This document shows, piece by piece, positions 46,297 to 55,966 of a stretch of 64,000 nucleotides of DNA. The position numbers and the translations under genes were made by a program. The notes under the pieces were generated by a model. That model was not told the origin of the DNA. It ran no database searches and worked only from the letters and a program-made list of their open reading frames with translations. Location: positions 8,436-72,435 of the forward strand of contig CALUUL010000003.1 of the NCBI GenBank assembly GCA_944323945.1, written 5' to 3'. Origin of the DNA: Candidatus Gastranaerophilales bacterium. Lineage in GTDB: Bacteria > Cyanobacteriota > Vampirovibrionia > Gastranaerophilales > Gastranaerophilaceae. Position 1 is the first letter of the stretch; each line of letters starts with the position of its first letter.

Positions 46297-47412
46297 ATGA
46301 AATCAATCTTTAAATTTACAATATTAGATAAATTTATATTAAAACAAATTATTGAAGTTTTTATTCTTGGGGTAGTTGTTTTTACCTCAATTATATTTGC
46401 TTCAGATACTTTTATTTCGTTAATTAAACAAATTTCGACTTATGGTATGTCTGTTAATATAGCATTTATGATAATACTATTAAACTTACCTGCTGTTATT
46501 GTAATGACAATTCCAATGAGTGTTTTATTTTCAACTGTAATGACAGTAAATAAAATGTGCTTACAGTCTGAAATTACAATTTTAAAAGCTTGTGGAATAA
46601 GCATAAAAAGAATTGCAAGACCAATATTCTTCTTTTCAATCATTATGGCACTTTTCACTTTCTTTATTAATGAAACAATTGTTCCTATAACTACCTCTCA
46701 ATCAAAAACATTGGCACTATATGCTCTTGTACAAAGAAATATTCCTGAGGGAAAAAGGAACTTTTCAATAAAAGAACTGAAAGACGGAAATTATTTAAAA
46801 CGTTTATTCTACGTTGAAAAATGTGAAGATAAACAATTTTCTAATGTGTCTATTCTAGACTTATCTGACGAGGATAAAATACAAATATTACAAGCTAAAA
46901 CAGGAACTTCAGTTTTGGAAGGCTGGCAATTTGATAACGCCTCAGTTTATACTATCTCAAAACGTGGTAAAACGCTTAATACCTCTTGGATTGAAAAAAC
47001 AATAATTGATTTTGGCAGTGATATACAAAAACAATTAGACAAAAAAAATGATGGATCTGATTATAATTTTATTCAGTTATTACCATATTTTAATGAAAAA
47101 AAAGCAGAAGTAAATCCTGATGTTCTTGCAAGATATCAAGTTCGTTTTTGGGAAAAACTTGCACTTCCAATAACAACAATTGTTTTTGTTATTTTAGGTA
47201 TTCCTCTTGCAATTACACCTCCAAGAGTTAGACACAATAGAGGTTTTCTATTCACTATTGGTATTATATTCTGCTATTATATTATTCGTGCTTTTTCAAT
47301 GTCACTTGGATATAATCACACAATAAATCCTTTCTTTGCAGCTAACTTGCCTAATATTATTTTGGGAATAATAGGCTATATTTACTATAAAAATAAGTCT
47401 GAAAAGATTTAA
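46297..47412 (+). CDS. LptF/LptG-family LPS export permease
   Basis: A complete 371-residue member of the YjgP/YjgQ family: three N-terminal helices, a periplasmic jellyroll-like part (about 140-255) and three C-terminal helices. NLPAVIVMTIPMSVLFSTVMTVNKM followed by SEITILKACGIS is the family signature. It is the second copy in the window, 46 kb from the truncated one. The two would form the LptFG heterodimer. Confidence 0.9.
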   Translation: MKSIFKFTILDKFILKQIIEVFILGVVVFTSIIFASDTFISLIKQISTYGMSVNIAFMIILLNLPAVIVMTIPMSVLFSTVMTVNKMCLQSEITILKACGISIKRIARPIFFFSIIMALFTFFINETIVPITTSQSKTLALYALVQRNIPEGKRNFSIKELKDGNYLKRLFYVEKCEDKQFSNVSILDLSDEDKIQILQAKTGTSVLEGWQFDNASVYTISKRGKTLNTSWIEKTIIDFGSDIQKQLDKKNDGSDYNFIQLLPYFNEKKAEVNPDVLARYQVRFWEKLALPITTIVFVILGIPLAITPPRVRHNRGFLFTIGIIFCYYIIRAFSMSLGYNHTINPFFAANLPNIILGIIGYIYYKNKSEKI

Positions 47413-47666
47413 TGTTAACTTTTGTAAAATTTAAAAATCTGCAAATTGAAATATATCTTACATAATTTATATATATTTAAAATGCTTAATATATATATAT
47501 GGTATATACATTTTTAAATAAAAAGAAGTCTCAATTACTTGATATTATTGACATACAGACAAAAGTGACAAAAAATAAGCCGAAATATAAGCTTTAGAAG
47601 CAATTCACAAAATTAAAAAGTTTTTATATAAGTGTGGGTTAGTAAAAAGTAAAAGGTAGGTTAGTT

Positions 47667-48185
47667 ATGGGTTATGCTTTATTTGCAAATCGTAAGATTT
47701 ATTACACAAATTTAGTTTTCACGTTGCAATCAAAATTAGATAATATTATGCAACAAAAACAAAGTTTATTAAATTTTTCAGCAAACATTTCTGATGGGAA
47801 AGTAACAGTTGATGAAATTGCAGGCGATGCCACAAACTTCAATAACTATTCTGAATACTTGCAAGGTGCAGATGCTTACATAAATACAGCTGATGATGAA
47901 GGAGGTGCTGCAACTTCTATCGGAGAAATCGGCTCAATGGCGGCAGAACAAAATAACAGTGAAGAATATCTTGCAACTATTGCAGAAATGTTAAATCAAT
48001 CAGTTAACGAAGAATATGCAAAACAATATAGTAAAAAGTTGGAAGCTGTTGAAAATCAATTAGATATGCAACAACAAAAAATTCAATCAGAACTTACTGT
48101 TGCACAAAATCAACTTACAGCGGCTGAAGAAGCTGAAGGTCAAGCAATTGAGAAGGCAACTCCAAAATATAACGGTGTTGGCTAA
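47667..48185 (+). CDS. MGYALFA-family coiled-coil protein (172 aa)
   Basis: Starts behind AAAGGTAGGTTAGTT. The N-terminus MGYALFANRK and C-terminus EEAEGQAIEKATPKYNGVG are nearly the same as in the 59085-59528 protein, while the middle differs. The middle is helical, with a coiled coil at 115-155 (Gln/Glu rich). There is no signal peptide and no Cys. I recall such proteins as common in gut Melainabacteria but know no function. A strong terminator follows, so it is monocistronic. Confidence 0.75.
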   Translation: MGYALFANRKIYYTNLVFTLQSKLDNIMQQKQSLLNFSANISDGKVTVDEIAGDATNFNNYSEYLQGADAYINTADDEGGAATSIGEIGSMAAEQNNSEEYLATIAEMLNQSVNEEYAKQYSKKLEAVENQLDMQQQKIQSELTVAQNQLTAAEEAEGQAIEKATPKYNGVG

Positions 48186-48221
48186 TAAAAAATTACCACA
48201 GAAAATAACTATAACTAACTC

Positions 48222-48249
48222 AAAAGAACGACTAAATGGTCGTTCTTTT
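48222..48249. terminator. Bidirectional rho-independent terminator
   Basis: AAAAGAACGAC, six-base loop, GTCGTTCTTTT. Serves the MGYALFA gene and the convergent SPOR gene, whose stop lies in its edge. Confidence 0.9.
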
Positions 48250-48919
48250 AATTATATGATGAAATAATTTTTGGGGTATAACCTTTTTCTTTTAACTTCT
48301 CAATCAATGCATTTGCTTTATCTTTATCAGAAAATGAACCAAGTTGAACAATATATGTATCTTTAATTGCTTTTATAAATGGTTCAATTGAAGGTTCATC
48401 AGTAGAAACCTTACTTTGAATAGCCATAGCCTCTTCTAAAGAACTATATGAACCTAAATAAACTTTTGTTATAACATTAGGCTTTTCAGGTAATGGAATA
48501 ACAGGCATAGCAGGACTTATACTTCTAAAATCTGTTTTTTGTAACTGTATATCTTCAACAATAGGAATCGGCGGTTTCATTATTTTTTTTTCTTCATCAT
48601 TTTCTATATTTTTTTTATTTTCATCATTATTTTCGTCTGTATTTCGCTTTGCAACAGTAGGCATTTCATCTTCCATTTGTATCCATTTTAATCTTTCATC
48701 TATAGACTTTATCTCTACATCCATTTCTGATTCACTGAGCGTCAACGCTTCATTATTGCCAATTGCAACATCAATATCAGGTGAATATGATTTTAATATG
48801 TATGACAAACCAACTAAAACAGCAAAAAAGACAAAAACAAAAAGATAAAAATAACCAAAATTTCTTTTCTTCTTTCTTTTTTTCCCTTTTATTGGATTAT
48901 TATTTTCAATAGATGTCAT
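48248..48919 (-). CDS. Membrane-anchored SPOR-domain protein
   Basis: The 223-residue protein has a Lys/Arg-rich cytoplasmic start, one membrane segment (22-43), a polar periplasmic linker and a SPOR domain (about 150-221: VYLGSYSSLEEA and YIVQLGSFSDKDKANALIEKLKEKGY). SPOR domains bind denuded septal peptidoglycan, so a role in division is likely. It is coupled to the DUF366 gene by a one-base overlap. Confidence 0.85.
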   Translation of the reverse strand: MTSIENNNPIKGKKRKKKRNFGYFYLFVFVFFAVLVGLSYILKSYSPDIDVAIGNNEALTLSESEMDVEIKSIDERLKWIQMEDEMPTVAKRNTDENNDENKKNIENDEEKKIMKPPIPIVEDIQLQKTDFRSISPAMPVIPLPEKPNVITKVYLGSYSSLEEAMAIQSKVSTDEPSIEPFIKAIKDTYIVQLGSFSDKDKANALIEKLKEKGYTPKIISSYN

Positions 48920-49482
48920 TATATTACTCCTCGAACTTTTGAAGCTGCAAGCACAATATCTTCTGTTTCTTTTTTATATTCTGACAATAATTCTTCGGCA
49001 AATCCTTTGATGTCTTCTATCCCAACATCTGTTGATAAATCTGCCGCATTTACAGGTGCACCTGTAGAATCAATATTTAATCCAAAATGTATTAGCGTGG
49101 ATGTTATTGTTTTTGTTGCTATTGAAACAGACAACTTTTTACTATTTATATACAAATCATCACCATTTCTTACAATGCTAACATTAGGATAATTTTTTTC
49201 TATTAGCTCTTTGGTTATAGTAACAAGTAATCTTTGTTTAAAAACCATCTCTACAAGAGAAGTATTAAAATTTTCTTCTATGATACTAAGCATCTTTTTG
49301 CTATATATTGGTTCATCATTTATTACATCTTCAATATCAACCATATGGTTAAGATTCACTTCACATTCACCAATAAAAGCAACAATTGCATTTCCCATAA
49401 TATTGAAGTTTTTATATATCCAATGAGGTGCAAGTTGTTCACCAGTATATTTTATTTCTTTATCTATAAATAATATTTCCAT
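48919..49482 (-). CDS. DUF366-family protein
   Basis: The 187 residues match the DUF366 pattern: YTGEQLAPHWIYK, GNAIVAFIGECEV, MVDIEDV, KQRLLV, GDDLYINSKKLSVSIAT and IHFGLNI. The enzymatic role is not established. It lies 11 bases after queC, suggesting a link with 7-deazaguanine (queuosine) metabolism or a shared transcript only. Confidence 0.8.
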   Translation of the reverse strand: MEILFIDKEIKYTGEQLAPHWIYKNFNIMGNAIVAFIGECEVNLNHMVDIEDVINDEPIYSKKMLSIIEENFNTSLVEMVFKQRLLVTITKELIEKNYPNVSIVRNGDDLYINSKKLSVSIATKTITSTLIHFGLNIDSTGAPVNAADLSTDVGIEDIKGFAEELLSEYKKETEDIVLAASKVRGVI

Positions 49483-49493
49483 ATTTTTAAGTC

Positions 49494-50177
49494 CTATTCA
49501 AAAATTTTTTCTATAATATCAGTTCTTTTATTTAACTCTAATGCTCTTTTTAATCTTTGACAAGATTCACAAAATCCACAATGTTTTTCTTCAGAAATAT
49601 AACAACTGTGAATTAATTCCAAAGGTACATTTTTTTGTATTGCAATGCTTACTATTTCTTCTTTTGTCATTTCTATAAGAGGAGCAATTAACTCTATTTC
49701 TGAATTAACAGAATTTTTAAGCGAACAATTAATAGAATTTACAAATTGTATTGTATTATCTTTAAATGTTGCTCCCTCTTCTTTATTTGCACCAATAACA
49801 ATTTTATCAAAGTTATACGCTTCAGCAAAACAAGCACCAATATTTACAAATAGACCATTACGATTAGGAACCCAAACTGATTTTGCTGTATCTGTAGCAA
49901 TTGCAATATTATCTAAATTTTCTCTTGATATGTATGGAATTGTATTTTTTGTTGTCAAGGAAGATGTTGAAATTACTGAAAGCCAATCTAAATCAATTTC
50001 TTTATTTTCAATACCATAATATTTTGAAATATTTTCAGCTGCTCTTTTTTCCGCAAAATAAGACTTTTGTCCATAATTAAATGTTAAAGAAAGCATTTCA
50101 GAACACTTCTCGGACATAAGTGCTAAACTAACAACAGAATCAAGTCCTCCTGATAAAAGTACAATTGCTTTATTCAT
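49494..50177 (-). CDS. queC: 7-cyano-7-deazaguanine synthase
   Basis: It makes preQ0, precursor of queuosine in tRNA, from carboxydeazaguanine with ATP and ammonia. I chose the ATG at 50177 (227 residues, MNKAIVLLSGG). Motifs: PP-loop LLSGGLDSVVSL and the zinc ligands in SCYISEEKHCGFCESCQRL. The start overlaps the HEAT gene's end by eight bases. Other queuosine genes are not in the window. Confidence 0.95.
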   Translation of the reverse strand: MNKAIVLLSGGLDSVVSLALMSEKCSEMLSLTFNYGQKSYFAEKRAAENISKYYGIENKEIDLDWLSVISTSSLTTKNTIPYISRENLDNIAIATDTAKSVWVPNRNGLFVNIGACFAEAYNFDKIVIGANKEEGATFKDNTIQFVNSINCSLKNSVNSEIELIAPLIEMTKEEIVSIAIQKNVPLELIHSCYISEEKHCGFCESCQRLKRALELNKRTDIIEKIFE

Positions 50178-51144
50178 CTTTTTCACCAGCCTCTTCAGTA
50201 TCTTCTTCAAGTAAATCATCTTGTAACTTTAATGCTTCATTTCTTGCAGAAACAGGATATGAATCATCATTTACTATCTCTGATATTATTTCATCACCTA
50301 GAATATTATATAGTGCTATAACAGCATTTTGTACAACTTCTCTATTTTGATCAGACAACATTCCTTTTATCAGGTCAACAGATCTCTCATCATCAGTATT
50401 CATTAAAACCTCTATTGCATTTATCCTAACTTGAGGAGACTCATCTCTTAATGATTTAACAAGTGCATTAAATACTCTATCACCTTTAAAATTAATTTTA
50501 TTTAAAGCTTCTAATGCCCTTTCTTTTAAAAATGTAAATTTATCTAAAAATCCTTTTTTACTTTCTAATATTGATACTAAAGAATCTACAGCCTTCTCAT
50601 CACCAAGCATACCCAATGCAGAAACTGCTGACTCTTTAACATAAACAGAAGCTTCTGTTTCATCTTCCAATATATTCATTAATGGTAATACTGCATACTT
50701 ATCACCAATTTTCCCTAATGCTTCTGCACAAGATAACTTTACTTTATAATTTTCATCTTTACTATTTAAACAATATAGTAATGGATAAACAGCTTGAGAA
50801 TCTTTTGTGTTTGCTAAGGTCTTTGTTATATTTACTCTTATTCTTGTTATATGATCTAAATCTGAAATTCTCTGAGCTAATTTACTTTTCATTATCAAAG
50901 AGTCTATTAATATAGCTCTACTAGATTTATCTTTATATTTATCAATTTTTTGTAATAAAAACATTAAAACTTCATAACTATTTGAATGCTCAAAAAAATA
51001 ATTATATATAAGAATTAAATATTCACTTGGATAATCAGAAGAAAGAGCAACTATCTTATCGATAACCGCCTTTGGATTTTCAGGGTCGATGATATTGCAT
51101 TCCTGAGCTAATTTTTCGAAAGGTATATTTATATTTTCTTCCAT
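50170..51144 (-). CDS. HEAT-repeat protein
   Basis: The 324-residue all-helical protein has about five HEAT/PBS-lyase-type repeats from residue 100 to 300: AVYPLLYCLNSKDENYKVKLSCAEALGKIGD, AVLPLMNILEDETEASVYVKESAVSALGML, AVDSLVSIL and so on. It acts presumably as a protein-binding scaffold. It precedes queC and overlaps it. Partner unknown. Confidence 0.85.
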   Translation of the reverse strand: MEENINIPFEKLAQECNIIDPENPKAVIDKIVALSSDYPSEYLILIYNYFFEHSNSYEVLMFLLQKIDKYKDKSSRAILIDSLIMKSKLAQRISDLDHITRIRVNITKTLANTKDSQAVYPLLYCLNSKDENYKVKLSCAEALGKIGDKYAVLPLMNILEDETEASVYVKESAVSALGMLGDEKAVDSLVSILESKKGFLDKFTFLKERALEALNKINFKGDRVFNALVKSLRDESPQVRINAIEVLMNTDDERSVDLIKGMLSDQNREVVQNAVIALYNILGDEIISEIVNDDSYPVSARNEALKLQDDLLEEDTEEAGEKDE

Positions 51145-51202
51145 ATCTCACATGCATTAGTACACACTTATAGGATATATAAAAAACAAAAGTATATCAA
51201 GT

Positions 51203-51796
51203 TTATAACACAAGGTTTGCAACATCTAATATTATTGTCAAATCTCTTTTTTCAATTGCAGTCTGAATTATAGAGTTAATATCTAATGTAATCTTTTTAT
51301 TAGCTAGTTTTTCCGGAAGAATAATATCTGATGTTGTTTTTACATTAATAAAACCACTATTCTTTTCTATAAATTCTTTATACAAACTTATAATGATTCT
51401 CCATTCATTTGGAACTTTTAACTTTTGAGATGTATAATATAAAACATCTCTTTCATAGCTATCAAAATAATTTTCCATAAAATTTACTTGAATCATATAG
51501 TCATAGTTATCTTTTTCATCTTCAGACAAGCTTAAAAATAAATTTCCTTCAATCTTTTTAGGGTTATTTATATTTTCATTTTTTATGTAATATGCCCACA
51601 AAAGACAACCAAAATAGAAAGCAACATTATTCTGCATACTTTTATTTATCTTATTAACATATAATTTAAAACGAGCTCTCTTTTGGTGAATTGTTTGAAA
51701 ACTCATAAGTTGAGAATAAAAATCATTAATAAAGTTATTAAAATCTATTACTAAATCACCAATGCCCGGATCAAATTTTACAGTACTTTCTATCAT
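51203..51796 (-). CDS. Hypothetical protein, 197 aa
   Basis: I do not recognise this family. The protein is soluble, mostly helical (residues 15-135), with aromatic-rich helices ([20 protein letters not shown]) and a C-terminal alpha/beta part. No signal peptide. The start overlaps the hisF stop by four bases (ATGA), so it is translated with hisF and pheS. Confidence 0.65.
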   Translation of the reverse strand: MIESTVKFDPGIGDLVIDFNNFINDFYSQLMSFQTIHQKRARFKLYVNKINKSMQNNVAFYFGCLLWAYYIKNENINNPKKIEGNLFLSLSEDEKDNYDYMIQVNFMENYFDSYERDVLYYTSQKLKVPNEWRIIISLYKEFIEKNSGFINVKTTSDIILPEKLANKKITLDINSIIQTAIEKRDLTIILDVANLVL

Positions 51797-52551
51797 ATTC
51801 TAACCTCAACACCTCGCTTTTTAAGTCCTTTTTTCAAAGTTGGTACATTTAAAGTATCAAAATGAAAAATTGAAGCAGCAAGCGCAGCATCAGCATGACC
51901 TTCTTTAAAAATATCAACAAAATGATCTGTATTTGGACCAGCTCCACCTGATGCGATTATAGGAATATAAGAATACTCTGCTGCAAGCCTTGTCATTTCA
52001 ATATCAAATCCGTTTTGAGTACCATCTGCATCCATGGATGTTAGTAGAATTTCACCAGCACCTCTATCTTGAATTTCTTTTATCCACTTTGAAAGCTTTA
52101 TACCTGTATTTACTTTTCCTGCATTTATATATACATAAAAATCTCCATCACAACGCTTTGCATCAACTGCAACTACTATACATTGAGAACCAAAATAATT
52201 TGAAGAAGTATTTATTAAATCCGGATTTTTTACAGCTGCAGAATTTATAGCAATCTTATCAGCACCTGCAATTAGAAGATTTTTCATATCTTCTATCGAT
52301 TTTATACCTCCACCTACTGTAAATGGAATAAAAACTTGCTCTGCAACTTTTTTTACCATTTCTATTGTTGTTTTTCTCTTTTCATTTGTTGCAGTTATAT
52401 CTAAGAATACAAGTTCATCAGCACCATCTTCAGAATATTTTTTAGCTAACATAACAGGATCACCTGCATATCGGAGATTTTCAAAATTTACTCCTTTAAC
52501 AGTATTACCATCTTTTATATCCAAACAAGGTATTATTCTTTTTGTCAACAT
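51793..52551 (-). CDS. hisF: Imidazole glycerol phosphate synthase cyclase subunit
   Basis: With HisH, it closes the imidazole ring in histidine synthesis and yields AICAR. The 252-residue TIM barrel has [16 protein letters not shown] with catalytic Asp, VAVDAKR with the second Asp, and the phosphate loops GGGIKSIED and SGGAG. Its start is two bases after the pheS stop without a Shine-Dalgarno, so it is coupled. Other his genes are not present. Confidence 0.96.
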   Translation of the reverse strand: MLTKRIIPCLDIKDGNTVKGVNFENLRYAGDPVMLAKKYSEDGADELVFLDITATNEKRKTTIEMVKKVAEQVFIPFTVGGGIKSIEDMKNLLIAGADKIAINSAAVKNPDLINTSSNYFGSQCIVVAVDAKRCDGDFYVYINAGKVNTGIKLSKWIKEIQDRGAGEILLTSMDADGTQNGFDIEMTRLAAEYSYIPIIASGGAGPNTDHFVDIFKEGHADAALAASIFHFDTLNVPTLKKGLKKRGVEVRI

Positions 52552-52553
52552 AA

Positions 52554-53588
52554 TTAAAATTGCTTTAAAAATCTTATATCATTATTAAAAAATAATCGAA
52601 TATCATTAATTGCATATTTTAACATTGTGAGTCTTTCAACCCCCATACCAAATGCAAATCCGCTATATACTTCAGGATCAATTCCGACATTTTTTAATAC
52701 ATTTGCATGTACCATACCAGAGCCCAGAACTTCTAACCATCCTGTACCACTACAAGTTCTGCATCCTTTTCCACCACACATAATACATTGAACATCAACC
52801 TCAGCACTAGGCTCTGTAAATGGGAAATAACTTGCTCTAAATCTGGTTGGACGAGCAGAACCAAAATATATTCTTACAAATTCATTTAATATGCCTTTTA
52901 AATCAGCAAAGGTAATATCTTTATCAACTAATAATCCCTCAATTTGATGAAATAAATTATTTTTTCTTGCACTAACAGACTCACAACGATATACTCTGCC
53001 AGGAGAAATTACTCTAATAGGAGGTTTGTTATTCAACATTTGTCTTATTTGAGCCCCTGAAGTCTGACTTCTTAATATAACATTTGGTGCTACTTTTGTG
53101 TAAAAAGTATCCTGCATATCTTTTGCCGGATGATCGGGAGGAAAATTTAACATATCAAAATTAATATATTCTGTTTCAACCTCAGGACTATATTCTGAAG
53201 GCATAACTGAAAAACCTAATCCTTGAAAAATTTCAACTATTTCATTTATTGTTTGAGTAAGAGGATGAACTTTTCCTTGTGGTCTAATATCAGAAGGCAA
53301 AGTAATATCTATTCTTTCTTCATTTAATTTTTTATTAAGCTCAACTTTATATAATTCATTACTTTTTGAAGCAATTAATTCTTCTAATTGATTAGAGACC
53401 TTATTCGCAAAAGAACCTATGATTCTTTTATCTTCATCTGATAAATCTTTCAGATTTTTTTTAATTGAATTTAACTCACCTTTTCTACTTAAATATTTGA
53501 GTTTTACATTATCCAAATCAAAAAGTGTCTTAGACTCATTAATTTCTTTTGTTGCGTCTTTTAAAATTAGTTCTAATTTATCTTTCAT
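52554..53588 (-). CDS. pheS: Phenylalanyl-tRNA synthetase alpha subunit
   Basis: Class II catalytic subunit. The ATG at 53588 (344 residues) follows AGAGGCAG; an upstream frame extension is not needed. N-terminal coiled coil (1-85), motif 2 region [19 protein letters not shown], the cysteine insert [17 protein letters not shown] and motif 3 [16 protein letters not shown]. The beta subunit gene is not in the window. Confidence 0.96.
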   Translation of the reverse strand: MKDKLELILKDATKEINESKTLFDLDNVKLKYLSRKGELNSIKKNLKDLSDEDKRIIGSFANKVSNQLEELIASKSNELYKVELNKKLNEERIDITLPSDIRPQGKVHPLTQTINEIVEIFQGLGFSVMPSEYSPEVETEYINFDMLNFPPDHPAKDMQDTFYTKVAPNVILRSQTSGAQIRQMLNNKPPIRVISPGRVYRCESVSARKNNLFHQIEGLLVDKDITFADLKGILNEFVRIYFGSARPTRFRASYFPFTEPSAEVDVQCIMCGGKGCRTCSGTGWLEVLGSGMVHANVLKNVGIDPEVYSGFAFGMGVERLTMLKYAINDIRLFFNNDIRFLKQF

Positions 53589-53697
53589 AACTGCCTCTTG
53601 CGTAACTACAAACAATTAGAATTATATGACAAATAAACGAACATGTCATTATTGATTTATTATTATGATATACTTTTGGTATAAAAAGGGGATATAT

Positions 53698-55239
53698 ATG
53701 AATAATAAAAAAATAATTAACTTTTTTATTTTATTTGCTTTTCTTGTTAATCCTGTCTTTGGAATGAAAGATGATAACAATAATGAAAATTTAAGAAGTA
53801 TGTTCCAAAATAACAAAGCTGTTATATATTCTCTAAATATAAGAACTTTCAATGCTGATGACAAAGACGGAAATGGAATTATACAATTTTCAAGAGGCGA
53901 AACAGCCGGCTCTTTTATCAATGCAATAGAAAGACTTGACGAATTGAAGTCACTTGGCATAAACACAATACATCTTTTGCCAATAACACAAGTAGGAAAA
54001 ATAAAAGCTTTAGGAACAGCTGGTTCTTTATATGCGCTATCAGATTTTACAGGACTAAATAATCAACTTTCTGATCCGCAAAGCGACTTATCACTTAGAA
54101 ATCAAGCAAAAAAATTTATAGAAGAATGTCATAACCGAAATATAAAAGTAATTGTTGATTTACCAAGTTGCGGTGCCTACGATTTATTTTTAAACAGACC
54201 TGATTTATTTGTTCTTAATGAAGATGGAACCCCAATGATTCCTGCAGATTGGACAGATGTTCGTTTATTTAAAGTTCCAGACGATCAAAAACTATTTTCA
54301 TCTGATATATTTGTTCTTCATAAATTATTTGTAAAAAATATGATTGATCTTGGTGCTGATGGAATAAGAGCAGATGTTGCCACTATAAAACCGTATATTT
54401 TTTGGTATGAGTTAATAAAATATGCAAGAAAACTAAATCCTAATTTTATGTTCTTGGCTGAAGCTTCTGAAAGTTGGACAAAACCAGCATCTGATAAAGC
54501 GTATTTTACAGACTATAAAAAACTTTTGGAAGCAGGTTTTGATGGTTATTATGGAAACTTTTTTGAACTAAAAAATTGGAAAACAATGGACGAATTAGAA
54601 GACACTATTCTAAACCAGCAAAAATTATTTAAAAAATACCAAGAAAAAAAATCAGTAATAGGAAGTTTTGAAACACATGATGAAGTAAGTCCTTTAATAA
54701 TTGGCGGAGAAAATTATTCTAAAATTATTATTTGGTTAAATGCTACTTTACCACTAAACCCGTACTATGTGGATGGCTTTCTACAAGCTGATGACTATAT
54801 TTATGATTACTCAAACAAAAGAGCAGCTGAATCATATACCGATGATGATTATTATTATGTTCATCAAGGTCAAATTGATATTTTTAATTTTTCCAGACGA
54901 CCTGGCACCGATAGCACTATTCTTAGTGATGAACACAAATTAGCTATCAATTTAAGAAATAATTTCTTAGATGTTATTACACAAGGTGCATTTTATAAAT
55001 TATCTTCAAATAATAATAAAATATTCGCATACCAACGTACTTTTAAGAAAAAATCTATTGTTGTTATTATTAACAGAAATTTAGTTAGCGCTGAAGATGT
55101 AAAAATAAGTATTAAAAAGATAAATAAAAAATCTAAAATTAGTTTTATAAAAGATAAAACAGATAAGATATTTGAAAAATCAACATTATCTGCAAAAATG
55201 AAACCAGCAGAAATAATAATTATGACAATTGAGAACTGA
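53698..55239 (+). CDS. Secreted alpha-amylase-family (GH13-like) protein
   Basis: The ATG at 53698 (513 residues) follows AAGGGG and opens a signal peptide (cut near VFG). The TIM barrel keeps the three catalytic carboxylates: Asp226 in GADGIRAD, Glu255 in FLAEASE and Asp328 after His327 in ETHDE. Region I reads VIVDLPSCGAYD (D154) and lacks the usual Asn-His. A C-terminal beta domain follows. Likely an extracytoplasmic alpha-glucan or maltooligosaccharide enzyme; exact activity uncertain. Confidence 0.85.
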   Translation: MNNKKIINFFILFAFLVNPVFGMKDDNNNENLRSMFQNNKAVIYSLNIRTFNADDKDGNGIIQFSRGETAGSFINAIERLDELKSLGINTIHLLPITQVGKIKALGTAGSLYALSDFTGLNNQLSDPQSDLSLRNQAKKFIEECHNRNIKVIVDLPSCGAYDLFLNRPDLFVLNEDGTPMIPADWTDVRLFKVPDDQKLFSSDIFVLHKLFVKNMIDLGADGIRADVATIKPYIFWYELIKYARKLNPNFMFLAEASESWTKPASDKAYFTDYKKLLEAGFDGYYGNFFELKNWKTMDELEDTILNQQKLFKKYQEKKSVIGSFETHDEVSPLIIGGENYSKIIIWLNATLPLNPYYVDGFLQADDYIYDYSNKRAAESYTDDDYYYVHQGQIDIFNFSRRPGTDSTILSDEHKLAINLRNNFLDVITQGAFYKLSSNNNKIFAYQRTFKKKSIVVIINRNLVSAEDVKISIKKINKKSKISFIKDKTDKIFEKSTLSAKMKPAEIIIMTIEN

Positions 55240-55285
55240 AATTACTAATTTTAAAGGTTTTTTATAATTTTTTTTGTTAAAACTA

Positions 55286-55313
55286 TTGCCAAAACTTGAA
55301 ATATAGGTATAAT
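55286..55313 (+). promoter_or_regulatory. Promoter of the HU gene
   Basis: TTGCCA (55286-55291), 16 bases, TATAAT (55308-55313), then a short leader with GAGGAGG before the ATG. Confidence 0.65.
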
Positions 55314-55341
55314 AATTCTTGTAATACAAGAGGAGGTTCTT

Positions 55342-55614
55342 ATGAACAAAGAAGAATTAGTAAAAGAAGTTGCAAAAAAAGCAAAAGTTTCACAAAAAGC
55401 AGCAGCAGATGTTTTAAGTGCTACTATTGACACAGTACAAAAAACAGTTGCTAAAGGTAAAAAAGTTACTTTAGTTGGCTTCGGTACTTTTGAAGCTCGC
55501 AAAAGAAAAGCAAGAACTGGTCGTAACCCTCAAACAGGTGCTGCTATTAAAATTGCAGCAAAGACTGTTCCTACATTCTCTGCTGGTAAAAAGTTTAAAG
55601 ATGCTGTGAAATAA
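55342..55614 (+). CDS. hup: HU-family nucleoid DNA-binding protein
   Basis: The 90-residue histone-like protein has the dimerisation helices (MNKEELVKEVAKKAKVSQKAA) and the arm signature GFGTFEARKRKARTGRNPQTG. Strong AGAGGAGG, a good promoter and its own terminator fit high expression. Confidence 0.96.
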   Translation: MNKEELVKEVAKKAKVSQKAAADVLSATIDTVQKTVAKGKKVTLVGFGTFEARKRKARTGRNPQTGAAIKIAAKTVPTFSAGKKFKDAVK

Positions 55615-55634
55615 TTAGCTTATCTTTATATAGA

Positions 55635-55670
55635 AGACCGCTTGAAAATCAAGCGGTCTATTTTTATATT
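55635..55670 (+). terminator. Rho-independent terminator of HU gene
   Basis: AGACCGCTTGA / TCAAGCGGTCT 11-base stem with three-base loop, then ATTTTTATATT. Confidence 0.93.
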
Positions 55671-55681
55671 ATTTATATTTT

Positions 55682-55966
55682 TTAATTCAATGCTCTGTTA
55701 CAGCACGGGCAAGTTTTATCTGTTACTTTAACCATTGTATTACAGTAGGGGCATACTTTATATACCTCTCCCATATCAGGTTTATAATTTATTTGTGCTT
55801 CTTTATTTTTGTTTAGTATTGTCTGATATATTAATCGTGCATAATATGCAACTATTACGATTAATATAATTCCGACTATTAACCACCATAGTTCTTTTAT
55901 TAGGTAATATGTTATAAATAAAATTATTAAACTTGTCAGACAACCTGAAACTTCAAATTTATTCAT
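55682..55966 (-). CDS. Small membrane protein with C-terminal zinc ribbon
   Basis: The 94-residue protein has two adjacent hydrophobic segments (10-27 and 29-50) and a cytoplasmic zinc-ribbon end, CPYC...CPCC. Function unknown. It overlaps tsaB by eight bases and probably shares its transcript. Confidence 0.75.
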   Translation of the reverse strand: MNKFEVSGCLTSLIILFITYYLIKELWWLIVGIILIVIVAYYARLIYQTILNKNKEAQINYKPDMGEVYKVCPYCNTMVKVTDKTCPCCNRALN

